Assembly (NCBI RefSeq): GCF_024347335.1
Contig: NZ_AP025464.1
Coordinates: 1,240,001 to 1,304,000, forward strand
Direction: 5' to 3'
DNA length: 64,000 bases
Source of the DNA: Vibrio celticus
GTDB lineage: Bacteria > Pseudomonadota > Gammaproteobacteria > Enterobacterales > Vibrionaceae
Shown: positions 34,356 to 43,747 of the stretch, piece by piece
Position numbering within the stretch: the first letter of the stretch is position 1
How the letters are laid out: each line of letters begins with the position of its first letter
Notes under the pieces: generated by a model
What the model was told of the DNA's origin: nothing
Seen by the model: the letters and a program-made list of their open reading frames with translations, nothing else
Database searches by the model: none
Translations under genes and position numbers: made by a program

Positions 34356-36716
34356 CTATTTACGCAGTGCGTTCAGCTTCGCTTGGGCGATACCAAAGAT
34401 AGTATCAATTGGATAGCTACCCTCATCACTTGCTTCACCTGCGGCTTTGCCTGTGAACAGCTCAATCGCTTCTGTTACATGGTCAATCGCCCAGATATTA
34501 AACTCACCCTTTTCAACCGCTTTCACGATATCGCTGCGCAGCATCAAGTTGTGAACATTAGAACGCGGGATGATCACCCCTTGCTCATTTGAACGCCCTT
34601 TGATTTCACACACATCAAAGAAACCTTCAATTTTCTCGTTCACACCACCAATTGGCTGAGACTCACCAAACTGGTTCATCGAGCCAGTAATCGCGATGTC
34701 TTGACGGTTTGGCTGCTTAGAAAACGCTGACACCACCGCACAGAACTCGGCCATACTCGCACTGTCACCATCGACGCCACCATACGATTGTTCGAAGGTG
34801 ATGTTAGTGGTGAGCGGGACTTTCGCTGTCTTACCAAACACAGAAGAAAGGTAAGCCGACAAGATCATCACCCCTTTCGAGTGAATACTGCCACCCAGGT
34901 CTACGTTTCTTTCTATATCAATCACTTCGCCATCACCGTAAGCGGTGGTTGCCGTGATTCGGTTCGGCGCACCAAACATATGATCCGTCGTGCTGAGTAC
35001 AGACAGCGCATTCACTTGCCCAACCGCTTGACCATCAACATGGATTAGCGTGGTGCCGTTAGTGAAGGTTTCCATCACACTGTCTTGCAGTCGTCCGACA
35101 CGCATCTGTTGGTTAGATAACGCTTGGTCGACGTGTGTCGCACGAATCAGGTTCGATTTTGAGCCTCTCGCCACGTAATTTGATTCACGAAGCAGATTAG
35201 CAATGTGTGCCGAGTGCAGAGACAATTTACCTTGGTCACCCGCCTGACGAGAGCTGTGCTCAATGATGCGAGCGATCGCTTTGCGGTCACAATGCAGCAT
35301 GTTGTTGTCGTGCACGATGCTCGAAATAAAGCGCGCGTAATGCATTTCAGAATCGGGAGTACGCTTCATCTCATCTTCAAAATCGGCCGTCACACGGAAT
35401 AGTTCACCAAACTCTGCATCGTAGTGTTGCAGCAGTTGGTACGTTCGGTAATCGCCAAACAGGATGATCTTAACGTCCAATGGAATCGGCTCTGGATCAA
35501 GCGATACCGCCCCCGTTAAGGTCACCTCTTTTTCTAATGAAGTGAAGCTCAATTGACGTGAACGCAGTGCTCGTTTCAAGCCTTCCCAAACGTACGGTTG
35601 CTCAAGTACCTTTACTGCATCCATCAGTAATACGCCACCGTTGGCTCTGTGTAAGCTACCTGCGCGAATCAATGAGAAGTCAGTAAATACGGTGCCCTTG
35701 AACGTTGCCGTTTCTACATAGCCAAACAGAGAGTGATAATTTGGATTCTCTTCCACTACGATCGGCAGAGTCTCCTCCTTTTGGCTCACAATCACGTTAA
35801 CCTTGTAGCGACGCGGCATTTTCTTATCCAAAGAGGCCGTTGCAACTTCTGCTTGCTCCGTGCTCTCTTCTAAAAAGATGTCAGCGTTGTCGACAATGTC
35901 TTTACGCAGTGCCGTTAGGTACTTTTTGATGTCTGGATATTGGCTGTAATCCTTCTTCAATTGCTTGATGAAGTGAGTGATCACATCTCGCGCCGTATCA
36001 TCATTCAGCTTTTGAATTTTCTCAGTGTACGTCTCTTCAAGTTCCGTCAGTTCACGAGAGATGGTTCGTAGGCCGACTTCCAATCCATCAATGGTTTTAT
36101 CAAATTGATCTTGTTCTTCCGGCGAAAGCAGATCGAAGCTCTCTTCGGTATGAAGATCATCACCATTCATTGCCACAAATTGGTAATCACCCTGGGTGGT
36201 GATCGTCAGGTTAATGCCCTTGTCTTTCGCTTCTTGGCTAATGCTTTCTAACGCGGCTTGTTGCTTAGCTGCCAGTTGATTTTTAAGCCTGTCAGCACGG
36301 CTAAAGTACATCTCGTTATCAAACGCTAGAGGCATACCTTTCAGCAGTTTACGCATCAATTTTTCAATATCTTGCTTTAAGCTGCTGCCAACGCCACGCG
36401 GCAATTTCAGTACCTTAGGTGTACGAATATCTTCAAAGTTCGCGATATAACACCAATCAAAAAGCTCCTGCACTTCTTGAGGGTGACGGTTCAGATAGCG
36501 CAAGATCATGGTGCGTTTACCCAGACCATTTCGCCCTATCGCATAAATGTTGTAACCCTTTTCCTTGATTGACATCGCGAACTCAACGGCTTTTTGTGCC
36601 CGTTCCTGCCCGACGATTTCGTCAATTGGAGCCAGTTCTTTGGTCGACTTACATGGTAGCTTGTCTAAATCCGCCACCTGATACAGCTGTTCTGTATTGA
36701 GTCTTTGCATCGCCAT
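34356..36716 (-). CDS. Lon-family (S16) ATP-dependent protease, LonH/YcbZ type
   Basis: A protein of 786 residues. An AAA region begins near residue 35 with a variant Walker A, GRNGLGKRT. A long helical insertion spans about residues 150-290. The C-terminal S16 protease domain has its catalytic Ser in GGVDGDSASMAE (about residue 650) and the Lys in NEKIEGFF (about residue 690). The dyad is intact. E. coli YcbZ is the closest known type; its substrates are poorly defined. AGGAGG is 5 bases before the ATG. It is single and divergent from the next gene. Ordinary Lon is a different, longer protein. Confidence 0.9.
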   Translation of the reverse strand: MAMQRLNTEQLYQVADLDKLPCKSTKELAPIDEIVGQERAQKAVEFAMSIKEKGYNIYAIGRNGLGKRTMILRYLNRHPQEVQELFDWCYIANFEDIRTPKVLKLPRGVGSSLKQDIEKLMRKLLKGMPLAFDNEMYFSRADRLKNQLAAKQQAALESISQEAKDKGINLTITTQGDYQFVAMNGDDLHTEESFDLLSPEEQDQFDKTIDGLEVGLRTISRELTELEETYTEKIQKLNDDTARDVITHFIKQLKKDYSQYPDIKKYLTALRKDIVDNADIFLEESTEQAEVATASLDKKMPRRYKVNVIVSQKEETLPIVVEENPNYHSLFGYVETATFKGTVFTDFSLIRAGSLHRANGGVLLMDAVKVLEQPYVWEGLKRALRSRQLSFTSLEKEVTLTGAVSLDPEPIPLDVKIILFGDYRTYQLLQHYDAEFGELFRVTADFEDEMKRTPDSEMHYARFISSIVHDNNMLHCDRKAIARIIEHSSRQAGDQGKLSLHSAHIANLLRESNYVARGSKSNLIRATHVDQALSNQQMRVGRLQDSVMETFTNGTTLIHVDGQAVGQVNALSVLSTTDHMFGAPNRITATTAYGDGEVIDIERNVDLGGSIHSKGVMILSAYLSSVFGKTAKVPLTTNITFEQSYGGVDGDSASMAEFCAVVSAFSKQPNRQDIAITGSMNQFGESQPIGGVNEKIEGFFDVCEIKGRSNEQGVIIPRSNVHNLMLRSDIVKAVEKGEFNIWAIDHVTEAIELFTGKAAGEASDEGSYPIDTIFGIAQAKLNALRK

Positions 36717-36956
36717 CGCCGCCTCCTTAGTCCTTCATTACTTGGGTGTAGATAAAATCAGTGTAGATGTAATTTCCTACAAATTTAGTGACTTACGCTA
36801 CACAGCTGTTCAACTGGACAAATAACACACAATTTAAGCCATTTTTAGGAATAGCTCGTCATTTAATTCACCAACTTAACATGTGAATGATTTTAATTTG
36901 CAATTGATAATAAATATCATTAACATTTTCAAATATTATAAATTGAGGATGTGGAT

Positions 36957-37451
36957 ATGGAAATTGAACGATGCTGGATGCACTACCTAAAAGCTGAACA
37001 GTTAATGGAACAAGGTCACTGGCCTGAAGCACAGCGCCTGTATGATGATGTTCTAACCTCACTTCCTCATCACATCCAAGATGCAGCATACCAAAGCGAT
37101 ATCAAGCCTTGCCAATTTGCCTGCCTGCTTGCCGGGTTGAGAGACGCAAGTGTCGCTCAATCAGAGATACTCAACCGATTAGGTCAGCATCAACAAGCCT
37201 TCGATACCTTGAATCAATCTTACGCTCTGATGCAATTTATCTCTCTTGAGAACACTGAGCTGATTCAACGTACCTTTGGATTATTGGAAAAGCAGAGCGA
37301 AGATTTGCTCAATCACCTGATCGCTTTTTGCAGCGCTCAGCGCAGTTCGCATTGGATGCTCGAACTAGAACAAATTCAACGTGCTCATCACCATTTTGGG
37401 CAACTTAAAACAACGTCAGAAGTTCAATCTTCACCTAATGTCTTAAATTGA
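36957..37451 (+). CDS. Hypothetical helical (TPR-like) protein
   Basis: A 164-residue protein, mostly helical. YLKAEQLMEQGHWPEAQRLYDDVL (residues about 11-34) and LNRLGQHQQAFDTLNQSYALM look like TPR helices, but no full TPR array is certain. The ATG at 36957 follows GAGG; a GTG two codons upstream is possible. It precedes the YejF-like ATPase gene by 12 bases and is surely co-transcribed with it. The function is unknown. Confidence 0.7.
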   Translation: MEIERCWMHYLKAEQLMEQGHWPEAQRLYDDVLTSLPHHIQDAAYQSDIKPCQFACLLAGLRDASVAQSEILNRLGQHQQAFDTLNQSYALMQFISLENTELIQRTFGLLEKQSEDLLNHLIAFCSAQRSSHWMLELEQIQRAHHHFGQLKTTSEVQSSPNVLN

Positions 37452-37463
37452 TAAGGATATATC

Positions 37464-39086
37464 ATGTCGGACCGGGCCATACTTAAAGTCAATAACCTCT
37501 CCGTAAGTTTCAAAACCAATGATGGAATCATTGATGCGGTCAAAAAGGTTAACTTTACCCTTAATTCAAGCGAAACCTTGGCCATTGTTGGTGAATCAGG
37601 TTCAGGTAAATCCGTCTCTTCCAACGCGCTGATGCGTTTGCTGCCTGATAACGCGATTATTGATAAACAATCAGACATCGAGTTTGAGGGAGAATCGATT
37701 CTTGGAAAAACTGAGCGAGAAATGCAGTCGATTCGTGGCGATAGAATCGGCATGATCTTTCAGGAGCCGATGACCTCTCTCAATCCTTACCTTCGTGTTG
37801 GCATTCAAGTGGCAGAAGCCATTATGTGTCATCGCAAGGTATCAAAAGCAAAACAGCGCGTACTAGAGCTCTTCAATCTGGTTCATTTACCAATGCCAGA
37901 GCAGGCTTACACCAAGTATCCGCATGAATTTTCGGGTGGTCAGTTACAGCGCATCATGATCGCAATGGCACTGATCAATGAACCGGATATTCTAATTGCC
38001 GATGAACCCACCACTGCATTGGATGTGACTGTTCAGGCGGAAGTACTTTCTCTTATCAAAGAGATTCAAGGCAAAATGGGTATGGCGATTTTGTTCATCA
38101 CCCATGACCTAGGCGTCGTGAAACACTTTGCCGACCGTGTACTTGTCATGTGTAAAGGGGAATTGGTTGAAGAAGGGCAAACGCAAGAGCTGTTCGATAA
38201 CCCTAAGCACGACTACACGCGCATGCTGATTAACTCTATTCCGAAAGGCGCTAAGGTTCCTGTTGAGGCGACAGCCCCAGAGCTATTGTGTGCTGACGAC
38301 ATCCGAGTTCAATTCTTGGTGAAATCACACTTCATCAAGAATAAAAGTCAGTACTTCGAAGCTGTAAAAGGCATTTCGTTGAATCTTAAGCAAGGCGAAA
38401 CGCTAGGCATTGTTGGTGAATCTGGTTCAGGTAAATCAACCCTTGGACGTGCATTAATAGGCTTGCTGCCAAGCAGCGGACGCATTGTTTACAAGGGCCA
38501 AGACGTTAGCTTGTTGAACGACAAAGAGCGTCACAAGCTCAAAAAAGATGTGCAGATGGTGTTCCAAGACCCTTATGGTTCTTTATCACCGCGCATGACG
38601 GTTGGGGAGATCATCACCGAAGGCTTAACGGTGCATCAACCTCATCTAACCAAGAAAGAGAGATTAGAAAGAGCGCGCAAAGCGTTGATTGAAGTTCGTT
38701 TAGAGCCAAACTCAATTAACCGCTACCCGCACGAATTCTCAGGTGGACAAAGACAACGTATCGCGATTGCTCGCGCGCTGATTCTTGAACCTTCTTTTAT
38801 TTTGCTGGACGAACCAACTTCGGCACTCGATCGCTCAGTACAACTGACCGTGATTGACCTACTCAAAGACATTCAAGCTAAGCACAATATCGGCTTCCTA
38901 TTCATCAGCCACGATCTCTCGGTAGTGAAAGCACTGTCGGATCGTGTATTGGTGATGCAAAAAGGCGAAGTGATGGAAGAAGGGGCTGCAGAAGAGATTT
39001 TCAATGCGCCGAAAAACGACTACACCAAGAAACTGATCGCAGCGTCATTCGACTTAGAAAATAAATCGAAAAAAAATGCCGCTTAA
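37464..39086 (+). CDS. Double-ATPase ABC protein, YejF/oligopeptide type
   Basis: A 540-residue cytosolic protein with two full nucleotide-binding domains. Walker A GESGSGKS occurs near residues 42 and 315. Signature motifs are FSGGQLQR and FSGGQRQR; Walker B segments are LIADEPTTALD and ILLDEPTSALD. This fused arrangement is that of YejF (microcin C/peptide import) and DppDF-like proteins. The usual binding protein and two permease genes are absent here, so the partners must be encoded elsewhere or the protein has another role. AAGGA precedes the ATG. A perfect terminator follows at 39192. Confidence 0.88.
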   Translation: MSDRAILKVNNLSVSFKTNDGIIDAVKKVNFTLNSSETLAIVGESGSGKSVSSNALMRLLPDNAIIDKQSDIEFEGESILGKTEREMQSIRGDRIGMIFQEPMTSLNPYLRVGIQVAEAIMCHRKVSKAKQRVLELFNLVHLPMPEQAYTKYPHEFSGGQLQRIMIAMALINEPDILIADEPTTALDVTVQAEVLSLIKEIQGKMGMAILFITHDLGVVKHFADRVLVMCKGELVEEGQTQELFDNPKHDYTRMLINSIPKGAKVPVEATAPELLCADDIRVQFLVKSHFIKNKSQYFEAVKGISLNLKQGETLGIVGESGSGKSTLGRALIGLLPSSGRIVYKGQDVSLLNDKERHKLKKDVQMVFQDPYGSLSPRMTVGEIITEGLTVHQPHLTKKERLERARKALIEVRLEPNSINRYPHEFSGGQRQRIAIARALILEPSFILLDEPTSALDRSVQLTVIDLLKDIQAKHNIGFLFISHDLSVVKALSDRVLVMQKGEVMEEGAAEEIFNAPKNDYTKKLIAASFDLENKSKKNAA

Positions 39087-39191
39087 AGGGAACTAATCAA
39101 CATTAACAGCGTCTTATAAGTACATTCTGAATAATCTCCTAATGGATTGAACTCTAGAATGGATATAGCAAGACTGGTTTGGCCGCCAAAA

Positions 39192-39221
39192 GAAAAATGT
39201 CGCATGGATGCGACATTTTTC
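39192..39221 (+). terminator. Intrinsic terminator after yejF-like gene
   Basis: A 14-bp perfect stem GAAAAATGTCGCAT/ATGCGACATTTTTC with a very short loop. The rest of 39087-39544 has no gene that I can support. Confidence 0.9.
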
Positions 39222-39544
39222 GTTTCTGGCGTATATAAAAATCAACTCAGTGATTCGAGCCCGTGATTATGAAGGTTTGCTAAAGTTGACGGACTTTTAA
39301 CAGGTTAGCTGATAGTCGGGTCACCGTCGCAGAGCGGCTTCGTTCAACTCGTTTTTGGACTGAAATGAGTTTCGGAGAACCAAGTATTAGCAAATCACGA
39401 ATTAGAATAAATATGGAAAGCCACTAAGCTCACTGTCCAATATTGTTTTCACACAAATCTGACATTGATGGATACCATAAGCATCGATATAAACATCAAT
39501 ATATTGTATTGTTATATCCGTATTTATACTTATTAGGATTTTCT

Positions 39545-39748
39545 ATGTTGATTCACGAATTTTCGAATAAGGACGTTACCGCTGAGCATGTAATTTTAGC
39601 TCAAGCAATACTAGCAGGGACTGCTCAAGGTGATAAAAGTAAAGCACAGCGCTTTATGATTTTTGTAAATGAGATTCCCGATGCGCCGACTGTGCAAAGC
39701 CTGATTCCATGCTTTAGTCAACTTATGAAGCGCTTTAAAGCCAGCTGA
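39545..39748 (+). CDS. Small hypothetical protein
   Basis: A candidate gene of 67 residues with no recognised family. It is soluble and largely helical in appearance, with no signal peptide. TAGGA lies 6 bases before the ATG at 39545. The frame stays open further upstream, but that part reads as non-coding AT-rich sequence. It is isolated between the ABC gene and the alkaline phosphatase gene. Confidence 0.45.
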   Translation: MLIHEFSNKDVTAEHVILAQAILAGTAQGDKSKAQRFMIFVNEIPDAPTVQSLIPCFSQLMKRFKAS

Positions 39749-40221
39749 CATTCAGAATGCGTTACACAGGGATGTGTAATTAAGATCACCAATTCCCCCC
39801 CTAACCACTAACTACTTTTAAACTCTATCTGACCCTATGCTCCCTCTATATCTAGCCATTGTTGTCGGAGGAAAATAGAGTTTGATCAATTTTAAAAACG
39901 TTTCTGGACAAAACTTTCTTAGGGTAATCCCTTAATTAGAGAAATTCGGATAACTATTGGTATCGGAAAGTCGCTTAGTTCTGCTGGCGTAGATCAGCTT
40001 ACCCTTTCGTCAACACATTAAAATCAAGGGTGACTTTTGTCATTTTTAAGGCTGAGAAGGAGCTCGTTAATTACTCAGTCAACAGCCTATACTGGAAAAC
40101 TTAAGGCGTATTTCTAAATTTTAATATTTGATTCAATAACTTGTAATAAAACTGAAGCATTAATTTCATATTTCAGGGCTAATTTCTTTCACACTCGAAA
40201 TAAATTAGGAAATGCGCAAAA
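39749..40221 (+). other. Intergenic stretch upstream of the alkaline phosphatase gene
   Basis: 473 bases without a supported gene. The only feature noted is a possible Pho box near the 3' end. Confidence 0.5.
40142..40157 (+). promoter_or_regulatory. Possible Pho box upstream of the phosphatase gene
   Basis: TGTAATAAAACTGAAG matches 12 of 16 positions of the core TGTCATAAAACTGTCA, 64 bases before the start. Phosphate control would suit an alkaline phosphatase, but the match is partial. Confidence 0.35.
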
Positions 40222-42468
40222 GTGAAATTCTTTTACAACAGTCCACTCGTATTGTCAGCAATGACACTAGCGATACTTTCTGGCTGTAACGAAACTAAGA
40301 CTGAATACGTAGACAGAGAAATTGCTGAAAGTATCGATTCTGGCCCATACGGTTGTACTGACGCTGAAATAGCAGAAGCGCCCAATAAAGATTGCCGTCT
40401 CTACATTAAAGGTTCGATGAACAGCTGGTCTGCACGACCTGAAGCACAGTTCCATTATCAAGGTGATGGGATGCACATAGCACTGTTTAAAATGGAATCA
40501 GGAAGTTATTCCTTCAAACTTTCCGACCCAGATTGGAGTGAAGAGCGTGACATCGCGATATCGAAAGAACAAGATAGCTCGGTAACCACTGATGTGTTGT
40601 ATGAACTTCAGCGAAAATATGACGAGTTTGAAAACCAAAACATGGATATTGCTGTTGATGGCCAAGACCAAATCTTTAAGTTCTCCCTTGATGCGAGCTC
40701 TGGCGTCAACAACCCAACTATTTATATTGAAAACATCACGGATTCTGACGTTGAAGCGCTAACCAGCCCAGTCTATCTCTCTGGTAATTTTAACGATTGG
40801 GATACACCTGACGCTTATCAGTTTGACTATATGGGTGCTGGCAACTATCAAGCAACAGTGTCTTTCGAGCAAGACCAAGATATCCAATTCAATTTAGTTC
40901 AAAACGTTGACGGCAATGAATTGGTTTATGGCGCACTAAAAAATCAGCTCATCGATCTAAAAGAAGGAGCTTCGGCACTGACCACCTATCCTGGTGGCGT
41001 GATTCATTCTTCTGTCGTGGCTGGTACTTACGTTTTTGGTATCTCAACGTTGGGGGATGGACAACTCGCTATTCCAGTATCAATTTCTAAAGTTCGTGCT
41101 AACTCGGGTTATGACAAGGTTACTGCTATTGATACGCCGATCAATCTTGGTGCCGATGGTAGCACGCATACGGTGAACTACGACTGGCAAACCGACTCAA
41201 GCTTTGTTGGTGTTGATTTACAAGATGACACAAGGCATGACAACGAGCAGTTTCGTCAAATCGCCACCGCCGATTCGCAAGGCCGTTATCAAGTCACACT
41301 GACCGCCAACAAAGGGCTTGATTCTGAAACAGTCGATCAACACGATGTTGATGTGGTTGAGATGACACCAACAAACAACGTGATTCTAATGATTGGCGAT
41401 GGTATGGGTTACGCACAGCTTGATGTAACTCGCGCGTTCAATGGTCAAGCACTGTTTATGGATTCAGCGTCTCATGTCGGTCAAATTCATACTGCTAGTG
41501 CTGATACGCTCGGTTATGAAAAACTAGCAGGGCTTGGTATGCAATACTATACCGACTCAGCGGCAGCTGCGACAGCAATGTCTACTGGCGTGAAAGTTGT
41601 CTCTGGTACAATTGCACAAGCACGTCCAGGTGATGGTTCAGACTTAGAAACTATACTCGAAGCCGCGCAAAAAATGGGTAAATCTGTCGGTGTAGTGGCA
41701 ACTTCTCATTGTGTGCATGCAACGCCAGCGGCTTTCGTCGCCCATGGCCCAAATCGTAACGATTTCGAGCAACTTTCTGACAGCATGTTTGGTGATGTCC
41801 AGCCAAACCTTGCGATTTGTGGTAGCAAACAGGTCAAGGATGTTGACGTTATTAGCCGAGCAGCTAAAGACAATGGCTACACCGTAGTAAAAAATAACAC
41901 TGAAATGCTAAAAGCAGTAGAAACACTTCCAGAGCAAGACCCTAATGCTTCAATCAAATTTGCTGCTATTTTTGGTGAAGATGAAATTCCTTACGTATTT
42001 CCAACCGAGTATCAAGCGCAACAAGGCTGGAACTACGAAAGCCTTGATATTCCGCATGTCGAAGAAATGACTAAAGTCGCAATTGATATATTATCGCGTA
42101 ACCCGAATGGTTTCTTCTTAATGGTTGAAGGTTCACAAATCGATTTTGCTGGTCACATTAATGATGAAAAGCGCATGATTCATGAGACGATTAAGTTCGA
42201 TCAATCAGTAAAAAGTGCTGTTAACTGGGCAGAGACTCGCGACGATACAATGGTGATTGTCACGGCTGATCACGAAACGGGAGGGTTAGAACTACTTAAA
42301 ACTAATGGCGCTGGCGAAGTACCAGAAGTAAGTTGGCTGTGGGGTAACCATACTAATGTACCAGTACCAATTATGGCATGGGGTGTAAACAGCGATGTTG
42401 TTCATGGTCGCTCGGTCGATAACACCTCAGTACACAGCATCATGCACGGTGCTTTATCTTCTAATTAA
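40222..42468 (+). CDS. Lipoprotein alkaline phosphatase with N-terminal carbohydrate-binding-like domains
   Basis: Releases phosphate from monoesters outside the cytosol. It has 748 residues. A lipobox (AILSGC, Cys at about 22) predicts a lipid anchor. Two beta-sandwich modules follow, each with a glycogen/starch-binding-like start: YIKGSMNSW (about 62) and YLSGNFNDWD (about 184). The PhoA-type catalytic domain starts near residue 385. It has metal/active motifs IGDGMG, YTDSAAAATAMSTG (nucleophile Ser, about 445), VEGSQIDFAGH, TADHETGG and WGNHTNVPVPI. The start is GTG, with TAGGA 11-12 bases upstream. E. coli PhoA lacks the N-terminal modules and the anchor. A terminator follows. Confidence 0.88.
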   Translation: MKFFYNSPLVLSAMTLAILSGCNETKTEYVDREIAESIDSGPYGCTDAEIAEAPNKDCRLYIKGSMNSWSARPEAQFHYQGDGMHIALFKMESGSYSFKLSDPDWSEERDIAISKEQDSSVTTDVLYELQRKYDEFENQNMDIAVDGQDQIFKFSLDASSGVNNPTIYIENITDSDVEALTSPVYLSGNFNDWDTPDAYQFDYMGAGNYQATVSFEQDQDIQFNLVQNVDGNELVYGALKNQLIDLKEGASALTTYPGGVIHSSVVAGTYVFGISTLGDGQLAIPVSISKVRANSGYDKVTAIDTPINLGADGSTHTVNYDWQTDSSFVGVDLQDDTRHDNEQFRQIATADSQGRYQVTLTANKGLDSETVDQHDVDVVEMTPTNNVILMIGDGMGYAQLDVTRAFNGQALFMDSASHVGQIHTASADTLGYEKLAGLGMQYYTDSAAAATAMSTGVKVVSGTIAQARPGDGSDLETILEAAQKMGKSVGVVATSHCVHATPAAFVAHGPNRNDFEQLSDSMFGDVQPNLAICGSKQVKDVDVISRAAKDNGYTVVKNNTEMLKAVETLPEQDPNASIKFAAIFGEDEIPYVFPTEYQAQQGWNYESLDIPHVEEMTKVAIDILSRNPNGFFLMVEGSQIDFAGHINDEKRMIHETIKFDQSVKSAVNWAETRDDTMVIVTADHETGGLELLKTNGAGEVPEVSWLWGNHTNVPVPIMAWGVNSDVVHGRSVDNTSVHSIMHGALSSN

Positions 42469-42585
42469 TCGCGTGTCAGTGGATAGCTTGTCTATATAGA
42501 TAGACAATTTACGCGCAGTCACTATCGGCACAGTAGACGCTGCTACTGACTGTATTTATGAGAAATTCATTTTACTACGCTTTCG

Positions 42586-42614
42586 AGGTGCCCCTGAAAT
42601 ACGGGGCCTTTTTT
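42586..42614 (+). terminator. Intrinsic terminator abutting the DUF3299 start codon
   Basis: GCCCC and GGGGC (extended by an AGG/CTT segment with a bulge) close an 8-nt loop and run into TTTTTT. The next three bases are the ATG of the DUF3299 gene. Confidence 0.7.
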
Positions 42615-43100
42615 ATGAAAAAAATGATCAACTCCTTTATCGTGCTTGGCCTGATGTTCAGCGACACGATACACGCCGAGCAAGCAATTTTGTCTTGGCT
42701 TGATATGGTTCCAATTGAAGAACGTCACTCGTCAATGCCAGTGAGCGTAAACCACGAAGAATCGTTAGATGCTCGTATACCACAAAGTCTTGTCGGTAAA
42801 ACAATTAGTGCGTTAAACAATACTGAGCAACGTATTGCGGGCTTTGTTGTACCTTTAGAAGTCAACGGGAACAATATTGAGTCATTTCTGTTGGTGCCTT
42901 TCTTTGGCGCTTGCTTGCACGTTCCCCCACCGCCGCCTAACCAAATTGTGTATGTCGAACAAACGATTGACTACATAGACCCGTGGGAGCCCATCGTGAT
43001 CGACGGTACTCTTAAAGTAACAGCTCAGCAACAACAAGAGATCAGCAGTGGCTACCAGCTTGTCCCAAGTGGCGGCATTCAGTTGTTGAAAACGTTATAA
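42615..43100 (+). CDS. DUF3299 secreted protein
   Basis: A 161-residue protein with a signal peptide (MKKMINSFIVLGLMF..., cleavage probably after IHA). The mature part has the DUF3299 pattern: RIAGFVVPLEVNG, FLLVPFFGACLHVPPPPPNQIVYV. It should be periplasmic. The function is unknown; the conserved Cys-Leu-His-Val-Pro segment may bind metal (inference). Its first ATG follows directly on the T tract of a terminator, and no ribosome site is visible. An in-frame ATG at 42558 is the alternative start, but it also lacks a ribosome site and would put the hairpin inside the gene. Confidence 0.8.
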   Translation: MKKMINSFIVLGLMFSDTIHAEQAILSWLDMVPIEERHSSMPVSVNHEESLDARIPQSLVGKTISALNNTEQRIAGFVVPLEVNGNNIESFLLVPFFGACLHVPPPPPNQIVYVEQTIDYIDPWEPIVIDGTLKVTAQQQQEISSGYQLVPSGGIQLLKTL

Positions 43101-43616
43101 ATACAAATCCACTATACTCAGTTAACTTGAATGTACTCGACAGAGCATCTGAAAAGCATCATTAATTCTAGACGTCAGTGAGCCTGCAATCTCCTGCTTC
43201 TGGCAGAGTCAAAGTAAAAAATGATTTATAGCCGCGTTGAAATCCTGCTTACTCTTTTTTTGACGATATTCTAGCGTTTTATCTGCGGATAATAACGTTA
43301 CTTTTCGAATACGCTTTCATGTTGATAGAGCTGAGCTATCAAGTCGAGTACATGCTGAGTTAAATGTGCAGCGTCTGTTCCAGTTGTTACCTAGAAAGAT
43401 CAGTGTCTAATTCAAACTATTAAGATTCTGGATAGAGACTGCTTAGCTTATCGTTCTTCAAACCATCCCAATTACACCGTCGCCTCGTACAGACTAGGAT
43501 AGCCCAAAGTGTGTGACTCACTTAAATAGAAATGAATGACACCAGAATAGATTCACGACACGCTGACGGAAGTTGAACTGGCACGCAAAGGGGCAGAAGT
43601 GTTTTAGCTTACCTGC
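43101..43616. other. Non-coding or decayed stretch left of the beta-glucoside island
   Basis: Together with the pseudogene fragment to its right, this is a 647-base gap. I find no intact gene. Multiple stops in all frames and the adjacent gene relic suggest a degraded junction. Confidence 0.5.
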
Positions 43617-43737
43617 CCTATATTGAACAATGTGAAGACGCAAATATCAGCTATGAGGATAGCTTTACTCAGCGGCACTCCGGCCATGGTTCGCATTGAC
43701 ATCAATACGAACCATCAAGGGCGCACACCTTGATGCT
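43617..43737 (-). pseudogene. Decayed 3' fragment of a prolyl oligopeptidase gene
   Basis: About 120 bases align by eye with the 3' end of the intact prolyl oligopeptidase gene at 62537-62667, in the same orientation. Shared runs include TATTGAACA, CAATACGAA and CGGCACTCCGGC versus TGGCATTCCGGC. Read on the minus strand the fragment still shows PLSKA and VFTLFN pieces of the C-terminus, with stops and frameshifts between them. I estimate roughly 70 percent identity with small gaps. It directly precedes the left lacI gene. Confidence 0.72.
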
Positions 43738-43747
43738 TTTCTTGAAA

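Noticed and set aside
43563..43607. Short plus-strand stretch reading LTEVELARKGAEVF before a stop
   Set aside because: Too short to assign. It could be a relic of a lost gene's 3' end, but no family is recognisable.
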